A stretch of DNA of 64,000 nucleotides from contig CAWHEI010000009.1 in NCBI GenBank assembly GCA_963828415.1, positions 585,384 to 649,383 on the forward strand. Reading direction: 5' to 3'. The notes beneath the pieces were generated by a model. It saw only the letters and a program-made list of their open reading frames with translations. It was not told where the DNA came from and ran no database searches. The position numbers and the translations under genes were made by a program. Below, in pieces: positions 43,123-51,471 of the stretch; the first letter of the stretch is position 1, and every line of letters begins with the position of its first letter. The stretch is from Sva-07 sp963828415. Lineage in GTDB: Bacteria > Actinomycetota > Acidimicrobiia > Acidimicrobiales > Ilumatobacteraceae.

Positions 43123-43476
43123 ATGCGCCTGCTGGTCGACGCGCAGCTGCCCGTTCGTCTCGTCCCGCTGCTGATCGAGTTGGGCCACGACGTCGTGCAC
43201 ACTTCGGAATTGCCGAATGGCAACCGAACCCCGGATCGCGAGATCACCCGAATCGCCGAGGTTCAAGATCGGATCGTCGTCACGAAGGATCGTGACTTCG
43301 TCGATGGACATCTGCTGTCGGGGGCGCCCCGACGACTGCTCCTGGTGTCGACGGGCAACATCCGCAACGATGACTTGATGGACTTGTTCGCCGGGTACTC
43401 CGACGCCTTGGCGAGTGCGTTCGAGGACGTCGACTTCGTCGAACTGGACCGCGCCGTCCTCATCCTCCACGGGTGA
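43123..43476 (+). CDS. DUF5615 PIN-like protein, toxin-like partner
   Basis: 117 aa. MRLLVDAQLPVRLVPLLIELGHDVVHTSELPNGNRTPDREITRIAEVQDRIVVTKDRDFVDG matches the DUF5615/Mut7-C PIN-like fold with acidic residues at D6, D38 and the TKDRDF segment. PIN-like proteins are ribonucleases, so an RNase toxin is plausible. It begins directly at the DUF433 stop codon, so the two are co-translated. Confidence 0.85.
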   Translation: MRLLVDAQLPVRLVPLLIELGHDVVHTSELPNGNRTPDREITRIAEVQDRIVVTKDRDFVDGHLLSGAPRRLLLVSTGNIRNDDLMDLFAGYSDALASAFEDVDFVELDRAVLILHG

Positions 43477-43512
43477 CGTCCGTGTCCCAATCTTCGGGAC
43501 GGTGAGCGCGAT

Positions 43513-43526
43513 GTGACATTCGTCAC
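43513..43526. promoter_or_regulatory. Inverted repeat GTGAC-4-GTCAC
   Basis: GTGAC (43513-43517) and GTCAC (43522-43526) form a small dyad just upstream of the 10-bp tandem array. It could be an operator for a regulator of the element. Confidence 0.3.
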
Positions 43527-43540
43527 TGTCGAAGTGGTGC

Positions 43541-43590
43541 CTGGTGTCCGCTGGTGACCGTTGGTGTCCGCTCATGTCCGCTGGTGTCCG
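43541..43590 (+). repeat. Five tandem 10-bp repeats upstream of the excisionase-like gene
   Basis: Five consecutive decamers: ctggtgtccg, ctggtgaccg, ttggtgtccg, ctcatgtccg, ctggtgtccg. The consensus is CTGGTGTCCG with at most three changes per copy. The 10-bp period places each copy on nearly the same face of the helix. The array lies 70 bp upstream of the gene at 43660, in the 183-bp gap. Candidate roles are excisionase or regulator binding sites, or iterons. Confidence 0.75.
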
Positions 43591-43659
43591 AATCGTCCGT
43601 CGGCGGAGGATTTGGGCCGCTTGTCAGTTGAATTTCATGGGTGTAAGTAGGACAGTCCC

Positions 43660-43932
43660 ATGGATCCGATGGACGACATCGTGGAGTCGGCACCGCCTGA
43701 GCTCCTGACGGTCGAGGAAGCGTCGAAGGTGATGCGCATCGGCCGGCAGCTCGCGTACGACCTGGCGAACGACTACCTCGCGTCCGGTGGAACTCAGGGC
43801 TTGCCGGTGATCCGCTTCGGCGTCAAGTGCTTGCGCGTGCCCCGATGGGCGTTGCTCGAGCTGGTGTCGACCGGCAACGTCGTGCGCCTGTGCGACGGGC
43901 GAGTCTCCTCAGGAGTAGCCGGTGGCGACTGA
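43660..43932 (+). CDS. Excisionase-like helix-turn-helix protein
   Basis: 90 aa. ELLTVEEASKVMRIGRQLAYDLANDYLASGGTQGLPVIRFGVKCLRVPRWALLELV is a MerR/Xis-type (HTH_17) DNA-binding domain. Such proteins bend DNA to direct excision or regulate mobile elements. It overlaps the next gene by 11 bp and follows the decamer array, its likely binding site. ATG 43660 chosen; ATG 43669 is possible. Confidence 0.8.
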   Translation: MDPMDDIVESAPPELLTVEEASKVMRIGRQLAYDLANDYLASGGTQGLPVIRFGVKCLRVPRWALLELVSTGNVVRLCDGRVSSGVAGGD

Positions 43933-44332
43933 ACCATCCCGTCGTCCGGTGACCACAGGTCCCGATGCAGCGAAGCTGCGCCGGCAACTCGGTGCGACGT
44001 CGTGGGTGGTTCTCGAAGAGATGATGGAGCGCTCGACCGGCAACGGCGATCACGTCGTCGCCCAAGTGTCGATCCGTTCGCTCGCCTCCTCGCTCGGGTT
44101 CGCGAAGGACACTGTCGCCCGCGCCCTTCGCCGGCTCAGCGATCTCGGCGTGATCGAAGCGGTCCAGGTGCGTGCCTCGTCCGGAGTCTTCGAGGCCGGT
44201 TCGTATCGCCTCGCTGTCCCCGCCAGCTTCGTGTCCGTTGCCTGCCCGTCGCAGCCGCCTGCCGCTCCCTCGAGTTCTCGCTCGTCGGCCCGCTGCTCGT
44301 CCGGTCAGCTCTCGCTGCTCTCCGAGGTCTGA
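43922..44332 (+). CDS. Winged helix-turn-helix protein of the element
   Basis: 136 aa from GTG 43922. QLGATSWVVLEEMMERS, then QVSIRSLASSLGFAKDTVARALRRLSDLGVIEAVQVR form a winged helix like GntR or plasmid replication-control proteins. The C-terminal tail is Ser/Pro-rich. It lies between the excisionase-like gene and the relaxase, so control of transfer genes or DNA processing is likely. No enzymatic motif is seen. Confidence 0.7.
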   Translation: MATEPSRRPVTTGPDAAKLRRQLGATSWVVLEEMMERSTGNGDHVVAQVSIRSLASSLGFAKDTVARALRRLSDLGVIEAVQVRASSGVFEAGSYRLAVPASFVSVACPSQPPAAPSSSRSSARCSSGQLSLLSEV

Positions 44333-44344
44333 GGTCCCTTCCCG

Positions 44345-44408
44345 TGTCTGTTCGTCGCTTCGCTCCCGTTTCAAAGTTCAGACAGGTGCCCGCGCATAGG
44401 TGGGAGCG
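44345..44408. other. Candidate origin of transfer upstream of the relaxase
   Basis: Two inverted repeats interleave in the 67-bp gap before the relaxase: TGTCTG/CAGACA (44345-44350, 44379-44384) and CGCTCCC/GGGAGCG (44361-44367, 44402-44408). MobF relaxases usually nick at an oriT next to their own gene. The second right arm overlaps the relaxase ribosome binding site. No nick site can be assigned. Confidence 0.35.
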
Positions 44409-44411
44409 ATC

Positions 44412-45896
44412 GTGATCCGGGTGACGACGCTGTACGCCTCGGGGGCGGGAGTGTCCGCTGCCTACTACACCGGCTACCTCACCAAGGCCGACGGCGAACA
44501 ACCGGGTGTGTGGGCCGGGTCCCAAGCACCAGGACTCGGCCTGTCGGGCGAGGTGACGACCGAGGCCCTCGAAGCACTCTTGTCGGGTCATCACCCGACG
44601 ACCGGTGTGCAGTTGGGTCGGGCGCTGGTCGATCGGGTGGACCGTCATGGGAACACGATCAAGGCGGTGGCGGGCTATGACGCGACGTTGTCAGCACCGA
44701 AGTCGTTGTCGGTGCTGTGGGCACTGACGGGTGACGAGGGGTTCGCCGAGTGTCACGACGTCGCCGTCAACGCGGTCGTGGCGATGGTGGAGAAGTACGG
44801 CTCGACGACACGGATCCGCTCGAACGGCTCCCGATTGCATCCGGAGACGGGTGGGTTGACGGTGGGGGTGTTTCGTCAGTCGACGAGCCGTGCGGATGAT
44901 CCGCAGTTGCATACCCATGTGGTGATCTCGGCGAAGGTCCAAACCGCGGATGGTCGCTGGTATGCGTTGGATGCGTTGACGTTGAAGAAGTATCAGCAAG
45001 CCTTCGGCTACCTCTATCAGTCGGTGCTGCGCGCCGAGGTGACGGCCCGGTTCGGGGTGGTGTTCGATCCGATCGTGAACGGCCAAGCCGAGATCGGCGG
45101 CGTGCCGTCGGAGTTGCTCGATCAGTTCTCGAAGCGGGCCCGTGAGATCGATGTGGAGATGGGTGACAAGCTCGCCGACTTCTTCGATCGTGAGGGTCGT
45201 GATCCGTCGGGGTTCGAGTACGCGGCGATGGAACGCGAAGCCGCGGTCGACACCCGATCGAAGAAGACCGGGCTCGGCGTGCCGGATCTGCGGACACGCT
45301 GGCAACGCGAAGCCGCCAGCCTCGGCATCGACGCCGCCACGCTCACCTCTGCGGTCACCGATGCGGCGCGACAGCACCCGCTGGAGGTGTCGCCGCTCGA
45401 CGTGTCGGAGGTGGTGGAGGTCGTTGGCGTCGCGGCAGTCGACGTGGAATCGGATGGACGTGCTGCGCACCATCTGCGACACCGTGACCCCACAACCCGG
45501 ACACGACGGGACCAGCTGGGCGGCAGCACTCGACGCGTCGGTGAACACGGTGCTGGAGTCGTGTATCGATTTGGACCCGGTCGGCGACGCGCACGGCGCG
45601 ACGGGACTCGGATGGTCGGTCGGTGTGGATCGAGCCGATCACGAACCAGGCCACCAGCGAACACATCCTCACCCAAGAAGAACACATCCTCACCTGGGCG
45701 CTCGACGCCCAATCCGACAACCCGGAACCGTCGGCCACGATCACCGACGTGGCGTTGGATGACGGCCAGTACGCATCGGCGAGTGCGGTTGCCGGTGATG
45801 ATCGGTTGGTGTTGGTGGTGGGGCCGGCGGGGGCTGGCAAGACCCGCATGTTGCAGGCCGCCGTGTCCGATCTCCACGCACAGCAGCGGCCGGTGA
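44412..45896 (+). pseudogene. MobF relaxase (TrwC/TraA type), N-terminal fragment
   Basis: GTG 44412 has a GGGAG site 5 nt upstream. The protein starts VIRVTTLYASGAGVSAAYYTGYLTKADGE (catalytic tyrosine region) and holds DATLSAPKSLSVLWAL and the metal-binding three-His motif SRADDPQLHTHVVISAKV, features of TrwC relaxases that nick and covalently hold DNA for transfer. Conserved sequence is lost after about 45435, then reappears in another frame (ASRQSTWNRMDVLRTICDTV, about 45440-45590) and in a third frame from 45623. Codons of this frame after 45435 are therefore meaningless. Confidence 0.85.
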
Positions 45897-47692
45897 TGGG
45901 GTTGGCGCCCACGGCGAAGGCGGCCCGTGTCCTTCAAACCGAGACGGGCATGGTCGCTGACACGGTCGCCAAGCTCCTCTATGAACTCGACCGACCAGAC
46001 AGCGACGACTCGTGGTGGGATGCCGGGCCGGGGATGACGGTGATCGTCGACGAGGCCGGCATGTTGAACACCTCCGACCTGTCGCGCCTCGTCACCCATG
46101 CCGAACAACGTCAGTGGCGACTCGCCCTGGTCGGTGACCCGCACCAGCTCCAAGCGGTCGGCCGTGGCGGCATGTTCCTCGAGTTGTGCGACACCGGCCG
46201 GACCGTCGAGCTGCAGCATCTCCACCGGTTCAGCAACCGGTGGGAAGCGGCTGCGTCGCTGGAGTTGCGTCGCGGGAACCCGTCCGCCCTCGACACGTAC
46301 GCGGCGCACGGCCGGATTCGGGCGGGGACGTTCGCCGAGCATCTCGACACGATCGGCGAGCTCTGGCAGCAGTGTCGGAGCGAGGGGGAGTCGTTGTCGA
46401 TCATCACGACACGCACCGAACACGTCAACGCGATCAACGACCACATCCAACAACGCAGACTCGACACCGGTGAACTCGACCAGTCAACTCTCGCCCAGGT
46501 CGACGATTCGTGGGTGATGGTCGGCGACGTGGTGGCGACCCGACGCAACGAACGCCGACTCCGCACCACGGTGGGTGAGCCGGTGCGGAATCGTGAACGC
46601 TGGACCGTCACCGCCACCGACACGGTCGAAGAGGGCGATGTGACCGTGACCCGACTCGACGGACACGGCACCATCACCCTGCCGCGTGACTACGTCCGCC
46701 AACACATGCAACTCGCCTACGCCACCACCGAACCCGGCGCCCAAGGCGACACCTCGCAACGGAGCCTCACCCTCGCCACCAACGCGACGACGAGACGCGG
46801 CCTGTACATGGCCATGACCCGCGGTCAACGCGAGAACCTCGCCTTGGTGGTCACCAACACCCACGACCTCGCCGAAGCACGAGCCGTGCTCGAAGCAGTC
46901 CTGTTCTCCGACCGCGCCGACATCCCCGCCACGGTGCAGCGCCGCAACCTGGCAGCGACCGTCCCCGCCAGCGTGCCGCAGCGGCGGGTCCGGGTACCTG
47001 ACTGGTTCGACCAGATTCGCGCCGAGGCGGAAGAAGGTCGGCGCGTCGCACAGCAACGGCTCGACGAACGCAACGCCGAGCGCGCCGCCGTCCGAGAACG
47101 AGTTGCGTTGGCCCGTCAGGAGCTGCCGGCGGCGCAGGAGGCACACGCGCCGTTCGCCGAGCAGGTCGCCACTGCCGAACGCATCGTGAACCAAGCCCAG
47201 TCGGAGTTGCGTAAGGCCCAAGATGAACTGCGGCGTGCCGGTCGAGTACATCGCCGATCGGCTCGCCGCGACGTCGAGACTGCCGGCGACGTCCTCGCTG
47301 TCGCGACGGATCGACTCAACCGGGCCGAGGAGCTCGCGGCACCGACCCGGCGCCGGGTCAACGAACTCCACAACGTCATCGACGATCACCGCCGCATGGA
47401 CTCGACTCGGCGGATGTTCGACCAATTCAACGACCTCGAAGGCGTCGCCCGAGACGCCGGGCGCCTCGGCCACGCCCTCGACCAATGGAAGCACTGGGCC
47501 AACGGCCGCAACCTCGACAACGCTGCGTTGGTCGAGATCGCCGCCGCGTTCGCTGACCACGACGACCGACCGGGCATCAGCCAACTCGCCGCACCGCTCA
47601 CCCAATGGGCACAGCGACAAGGACTCAAACTCCAACCGACGACGCGATCGACACCGACCCGGTCGTCGATCGGAATCGAAATCGACTTCTGA
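45623..47692 (+). pseudogene. MobF relaxase, C-terminal helicase half (separated by frameshifts)
   Basis: 689 aa. After ITNQATSEHILTQEEHILTWA come the Walker A VVGPAGAGKTRMLQAAV, Walker B MTVIVDEAGML, LVGDPHQLQAVGRGG and a TRGQRENLALVVT motif VI: a RecD/TraI-like superfamily 1 helicase, the usual C-terminal part of TraA relaxases. The last 230 residues are charged and coiled-coil-like (RQELPAAQEAHAPFAEQVATAE). With the fragment upstream the total is about 1090 aa, normal for one protein. Whether the split is real or a read error is open. Confidence 0.82.
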
Positions 47693-47724
47693 AAGGACGC
47701 CAGCTCGCTCACGCAAACCAGTGA

Positions 47725-47825
47725 TTATGCGGTGGGCCGATCAGCCTCAGAGGTCCAACACTTCGCCGGATATGTGGGTGTGGATGCGCCGTTGGTGACC
47801 GGTGTTATGCGGTGGTCGTGGAGGC
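47725..47825. repeat. 11-bp direct repeats in the gap after the relaxase
   Basis: TTATGCGGTGG occurs at 47725-47735 and 47815-47825, 90 bp apart, in the 140-bp gap between the relaxase and the convergent ribbon-helix-helix gene. I see no hairpin with a T-run and no gene here. Meaning unknown. Confidence 0.35.
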
Positions 47826-47832
47826 TGTTCGT

Positions 47833-48111
47833 TCAACCGGCACGGAGGTATCGGCGAAGTGCTTCGCGGACGACGTCGGACGCGGTGGTGTGCTCTGCGG
47901 CAGCGCGTTCGTCCACTGCTCGTCGCAACTCGGGGTCGAGCCGGACGGGCAACGAATCGGCAGGTCCGGACCCCATCAACGGGCGTCCAGGACGTCGTCG
48001 CAGCTTGGTTACGTCGAGGCCGGCTTCGGCCTGTTCGGCGAGTTCGTCGAGCACGTCATCGGTGAGCTCGACTCCCGCCTTGGTTCGTCCGTGGGTCTTG
48101 TTCTCAGTCAT
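47833..48111 (-). CDS. Ribbon-helix-helix (CopG-like) protein, antitoxin candidate
   Basis: 92 aa. The C-terminal DSLPVRLDPELRRAVDERAAAEHTTASDVVREALRRYL is a ribbon-helix-helix DNA-binding domain; the N-terminus (KAGVELTDDVLDELAEQAEAGLDV) is acidic and helical. It overlaps the end of the upstream gene by 8 bp, the order toxin-then-antitoxin on the minus strand. RHH antitoxins bind and repress their own operon. Confidence 0.8.
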   Translation of the reverse strand: MTENKTHGRTKAGVELTDDVLDELAEQAEAGLDVTKLRRRPGRPLMGSGPADSLPVRLDPELRRAVDERAAAEHTTASDVVREALRRYLRAG

Positions 48112-48355
48112 CGGTCCCTCTCATTTCACGGAGTAGTGGTTCGTAGAGTCGGCGCATCCGCATGGCGTGAATCACGATCTCGGTGCCGTCGTCACGCTCG
48201 ATCGCGATCACCTCGAGCATGTTGCCTGCTCGGTCCGCACCGAGGTAGAGCACCTTTCCGTCGTCTTGCTCGGCGGCGCCGAGTGCGTGGTCGACGGCAT
48301 GCAAGATGTCGACGTCGGCGACGCCGTGCTTGCGAGCAGATCGGTAGATGTCCAC
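48104..48355 (-). CDS. Small toxin-like partner of the RHH protein
   Basis: 83 aa from GTG 48355. The sequence IYRSARKHGVADVDILHAVDHAL, KVLYLGADRAGNMLEVIAIERDDGTEIVIHAMRMRRLYEPLL has the strand pattern and size of BrnT/RelE-type toxins and of a family often paired with RHH antitoxins. I cannot assign catalytic residues. Order and overlap with the RHH gene support a two-gene module. A TACGAT-type -10 lies a few bases upstream. Confidence 0.65.
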   Translation of the reverse strand: MDIYRSARKHGVADVDILHAVDHALGAAEQDDGKVLYLGADRAGNMLEVIAIERDDGTEIVIHAMRMRRLYEPLLREMRGTDD

Positions 48356-48445
48356 GTGACGAGTATCGTATCGCGAAACTACGACACGCCGCCGGTGTTC
48401 AGTGGAACCGCTACCGAGCCCGAGCAGAGCGGCAGTTCGGGTCGC

Positions 48446-48631
48446 TCAGACTTCAAGCCGCGGCCAGGAGCGCCAGCACTGGCACGCGTCGCCCGCCGCT
48501 TCGCTTCCCACGGTGCAGTGCGCCCAGCCTTCGCAGATCGCGTCCGCTGGCCAGTGGACATGGTCGCGCTCTGCATGCCCACACTCGGGGCAAGGTGCGG
48601 CCGTTGCGGCGTCGGGTTGAGCTTCGGCCAA
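48446..48631 (-). CDS. Small cysteine/histidine-rich (zinc-ribbon-like) protein
   Basis: 61 aa from TTG 48631. After AEAQPDAATAAPCPECGHAERDHVHWPADAICEGWAHC it has CQCWRSW near the end. CPECGH and later Cys/His residues suggest a zinc knuckle. The TTG start is the only plausible one in this frame; a CATTAT element about 10 nt upstream would fit a leaderless transcript. No homologue is recalled with confidence. The rest of 48356-48857 shows no other convincing gene. Confidence 0.4.
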   Translation of the reverse strand: MAEAQPDAATAAPCPECGHAERDHVHWPADAICEGWAHCTVGSEAAGDACQCWRSWPRLEV

Positions 48632-48845
48632 GCGCGCATAATGCCCGGTATGTGCGCCCGGCGCAAGCGTCGATCTCGGCGGCGAGACCGCTCGGTATCG
48701 GCACGCGTAATCACGGTGACGCCGCTTCCGATGGTGACCGACTGCGGCCCAAGTGCTGTGCTCGATAATCCCGACGTCGATTCGACGATCTGGCCGAACG
48801 CAACCGCACACCGCGTGGTCGACTCGTCGAGACCTGCTCGGGAGA

Positions 48846-48851
48846 TAGAAT
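48846..48851 (+). promoter_or_regulatory. -10 element TAGAAT, leaderless start of the second small pair
   Basis: TAGAAT lies 6 nt before the ATG at 48858, so the transcript would begin at or next to the start codon. No -35 consensus or ribosome binding site is visible. Confidence 0.4.
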
Positions 48852-48857
48852 GGAACG

Positions 48858-49040
48858 ATGCCCGGGAAGGTCGTGACTGCCGCCGAACTCGAGAAGATGA
48901 GCCCGGCCGAGCAGCAAGCGCTCTTCGACGCAAGTGTCGTCACCGATCTGGACCAGGTCCCTGCCGAGTTCCTCGAGCGGGTGCGTCTTCGCCTCGAGCA
49001 GCACATCGAACAGACCGAGTCGGCTCCCAACCAGAAGTGA
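48858..49040 (+). CDS. Small acidic/helical protein, antitoxin candidate
   Basis: 60 aa: PGKVVTAAELEKMSPAEQQALFDASVVTDLDQVPAEFLERVRLRLEQHIEQTES. It is predominantly helical and has no recognised domain. Its TGA overlaps the GTG of the following RelE/HigB-sized gene (GTGA), the usual architecture of an antitoxin-first module. Function inferred from arrangement only. Confidence 0.6.
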   Translation: MPGKVVTAAELEKMSPAEQQALFDASVVTDLDQVPAEFLERVRLRLEQHIEQTESAPNQK

Positions 49041-49351
49041 GTTCCCCGCGACGCGTCGTTCGCGCGACGCCGAGGTTCTTCGAGGACCTCGACCGCCAGC
49101 TGCGACCCGAGCGCGGACCGAACGGCGAACCGTCGACGAACGATTTCCAGGTGTTCGAGCTGATTCGGATCGTCGATCGCTTCGCCGTCGAGTTCGATGA
49201 CTTGCCGCGGCTGATCGCAGAGCGTGACGACTACCGGATCCTGGTGATGTCCGGAACGCTTCTTGCCGGGTTCTCCGTGATCGGCCAGCTCGCCGCAGAC
49301 GGCGCGGTCGAGCTCGTTCAACTCGACCTCGACACCGAACTCGACTGGTAG
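49037..49351 (+). CDS. RelE/HigB-sized toxin candidate
   Basis: 104 aa from GTG 49037. RRVVRATPRFFEDLDRQLRPERGPNGEPSTNDFQVFELIRIVDRFAVEFDDLPRLI, followed by a strand-rich C-terminus (YRILVMSGTLLAGFSVIGQLAADGAVELVQLDLD), resembles the RelE-like fold layout of helices then a beta sheet. Catalytic residues cannot be pointed out. It is translationally coupled to the gene at 48858. Confidence 0.55.
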   Translation: MSSPRRVVRATPRFFEDLDRQLRPERGPNGEPSTNDFQVFELIRIVDRFAVEFDDLPRLIAERDDYRILVMSGTLLAGFSVIGQLAADGAVELVQLDLDTELDW

Positions 49352-49359
49352 ACGCTCGG

Positions 49360-49581
49360 TCAGGAATCCGGGGACTGCTTGGTGCGCTCGGTGGATTCGC
49401 CCGTGTCGACGATCTCGGCCCAGATGCTGTCCTGGATCTCGAAGAGCTTCTTGGCGTTGGCCTGGCACTCGCTGCAGATGAAGATGTCGCCCGCATCGCT
49501 GAACGAGCCCTCCACTCGCAAGTAGTGGCAGACGACGCAGGTGACCGCAGATCGAGGCACCGCGACATACTCGCACCCCAC
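49360..49581 (-). CDS. Stand-alone ClpX-type C4 zinc finger protein
   Basis: 73 aa from GTG 49581. CVVCHYLRVEGSFSDAGDIFICSECQANAKKLFEIQ has C15, C18, C36 and C39 with CxxC-17-CxxC spacing, like the zinc-binding domain of ClpX, which selects adaptors and substrates. Here it exists without the AAA+ module. It could dock to ClpX or an adaptor. The gene converges with the toxin-like gene (8-bp gap). Confidence 0.65.
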   Translation of the reverse strand: MGCEYVAVPRSAVTCVVCHYLRVEGSFSDAGDIFICSECQANAKKLFEIQDSIWAEIVDTGESTERTKQSPDS

Positions 49582-49635
49582 AGTCGAAACGGGCTGGAGG
49601 CCGCTTGAGCGCGTCCGGCCGGCCGAGCCCGTTCG

Positions 49636-50310
49636 TCACATCTGGCGACTGGACCGGTAGCCCTGTTCGGCAAGCCAGGAGCGTGCTCGGCCCAGGCGAG
49701 CATCGTCACGGAACCGGTGCCAGCGTGTGTACTCGTCTTCGTGCCGGCTGAGTTCGGTCTGGAACCGCCGGAACGCACCAGACCCCGCAAGCGCATCGCT
49801 GAGACGCGATGCGAGATCCGGTTGCTCGATCGTCGCGACGAATCGCTGCATCGTGTCGTACGCAGGTCCTGATCCGAGGCCGACCACGAGCAGCCACCGA
49901 TCCGACTCTGGGTCGAAGTCGGCAGGGCCCTGATCGACATCGAACAGTTGCGCCGGCCACAACGTTCCGTCGGTCAGGTCGATGAAGGACTCGCTTCCGC
50001 CGGACTGGTCGAGTGCCTCGCCCAGTTCGTCGAGGGCGACGGGCAACGTCGTCAGATCCGACGCGGTGCGGTCGACGTAGTGCTCGAGCTCCACGATCAG
50101 CTCAGGGTCGCCGATCCAGTTGCGTTGGCCCAATACCTCGATCAGCCGATGAGCGATCGCGGCGAGGGCGTCCGAGCGTTCGACGCGCAGAAGTGCGCTG
50201 CCGGCGTGTTGGAGTCCATCGGCGGGAACATCGCCGGCCAGCACCTCCTCGACAGACCGGGTGTCAGCGCCAGCAATGCGGAGCTGTTTCAGCCACGGGT
50301 CACGACTCAT
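49636..50310 (-). CDS. UPF0158 family protein
   Basis: 224 aa. The C-terminal part YDTMQRFVATIEQPDLASRLSDALAGSGAFRRFQTELSRHEDEYTRWHRFRDDARLGRARSWLAEQGY is the conserved UPF0158 segment; the N-terminal ESFIDLTDGTLWPAQLFDVDQ also fits. Function is unknown. It is on the same strand as the integrase, which begins upstream and ends 37 bp away, so they may be cotranscribed. Such proteins recur as cargo on mobile elements and in chromosomes. Confidence 0.75.
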   Translation of the reverse strand: MSRDPWLKQLRIAGADTRSVEEVLAGDVPADGLQHAGSALLRVERSDALAAIAHRLIEVLGQRNWIGDPELIVELEHYVDRTASDLTTLPVALDELGEALDQSGGSESFIDLTDGTLWPAQLFDVDQGPADFDPESDRWLLVVGLGSGPAYDTMQRFVATIEQPDLASRLSDALAGSGAFRRFQTELSRHEDEYTRWHRFRDDARLGRARSWLAEQGYRSSRQM

Positions 50311-50347
50311 CGTTGGTCCGGTTCATCCACGATCGACCGACGCAAGT

Positions 50348-51457
50348 TCATCCCCCGAGACCAACGTGCGGTACGCCGGCGCGAGACGCAAGTCGCCGCA
50401 TCAGTTCGTCGTCCTGCTGCGGGTAGAGGTGGCCGTATCGATCCAACACGACAGAGACCGAGGTGTGGCCCGCCATCGCGGCGACGTGCTTGGGGTTGGC
50501 TCCCTCGGCGACCCAGAGCGAGACCGCGGTGTGTCGGAGATCGTGGATGCGGAATGGTTCGAGGCCGGCTGCGGCAACCGCAGGGCGCCACACGCGTCGG
50601 CGGAAGAGCGTCGCCCGCACCGGGAAACCCTCCGGCGACTCGAAGACCAGACCCTCGGGATCGACCGGCGGAACGGCGCGGCGAGACAGCTCGTCGCACA
50701 CGAAGGAGGGGAGTGGCACGGTTCGGACGGCGGCCTTCGTCTTCGGTGGTCCGAAGGTGATGTGGCCGCCGATGCTGACCAACGTCTCAGCGACGTCGAC
50801 TCGTCGTCGGAGAAGATCGACGCGCTTCCATCGCAGGCCGAGCATCTCGCCGAGTCGCAGGCCGCCGAACGCTCCGAGCAACACGAATGATCGGTACGCC
50901 TCGTCGATCTCGTCGGCGAGCTTCCAGATGTCGTCGGTGTCGAGGAATCGCATCTCGCGACGCTCGATGCGCGGGAGGGGGAGCTTGGCGACCGGGTTGT
51001 GGGCGATCAGGCGGTCCTCGAACGCGGCGTTCACGCACTTGTTCATGAGTTGCACGACGCGGTGGATGGTGGCGGGTGCGAGGTTGCTGCCATCGGGCGA
51101 CCCGAGGTCGGCGACCCAGGCACGGAGCGCGGTTCGGTCGAGCTTGCCGAGCGGGGTCGATCCGAAGACGGGCCGGGCGTGCGTTCGGAAGAACTGTTCG
51201 TCTCGGGCCTTCGTGCTCGGGCGCAGGTTCGTGACCGTCGGCCACCACTGGTCCCACCACTCGCCGACGGTGATGCGACCGAGTCGTGGATCGACGAGGG
51301 TCCCGTGCTGGCGGTCGACCTCGGTCACGTTGGCGAATGCGAGGGCGTCACGGCGACGCTTGAACTGCTTCGATCGTTGCTTGCCGTCAGCGGTCCGGAA
51401 TCGCACGAGGTAGGCCTTCGAGCCGTCGCTCAACTGCTTGTCGACGACCGATGCCAT
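50348..51457 (-). CDS. Tyrosine-type site-specific integrase
   Basis: 369 aa. The N-terminal arm-binding domain VRFRTADGKQRSKQFKRRRDALAFANVTEVD is followed by a SAM-like core-binding domain (TVGEWWDQWWPTVTNLRPSTKARDEQF) and the catalytic domain: Arg in AFGGLRLGEMLGLRW, Lys in PPKTKAAVRTVPL, HxxR in IHDLRHTAVSLW, His in MAGHTSVSVV, and Tyr in LDRYGHLY. All catalytic residues are intact. It is next to attR and presumably drives integration at the tRNA-Val anticodon loop. Confidence 0.95.
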   Translation of the reverse strand: MASVVDKQLSDGSKAYLVRFRTADGKQRSKQFKRRRDALAFANVTEVDRQHGTLVDPRLGRITVGEWWDQWWPTVTNLRPSTKARDEQFFRTHARPVFGSTPLGKLDRTALRAWVADLGSPDGSNLAPATIHRVVQLMNKCVNAAFEDRLIAHNPVAKLPLPRIERREMRFLDTDDIWKLADEIDEAYRSFVLLGAFGGLRLGEMLGLRWKRVDLLRRRVDVAETLVSIGGHITFGPPKTKAAVRTVPLPSFVCDELSRRAVPPVDPEGLVFESPEGFPVRATLFRRRVWRPAVAAAGLEPFRIHDLRHTAVSLWVAEGANPKHVAAMAGHTSVSVVLDRYGHLYPQQDDELMRRLASRAGVPHVGLGG

Positions 51458-51471
51458 GGGTGAATTCTACT

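Noticed and set aside
43541..43590. A CRISPR array
   Set aside because: The units are 10 bp without spacers and no cas genes are present anywhere in the window.
47732..48136. A 134-codon plus-strand frame after the relaxase
   Set aside because: It runs antisense through the RHH gene and its sequence is low-complexity Arg/Ser; the RHH frame is clearly real.
48379..48933. A 184-codon minus-strand frame in the element
   Set aside because: Arg/Ser-rich composition without motifs; it covers the small Cys/His-rich frame and the start of the 48858 gene in wrong frames.
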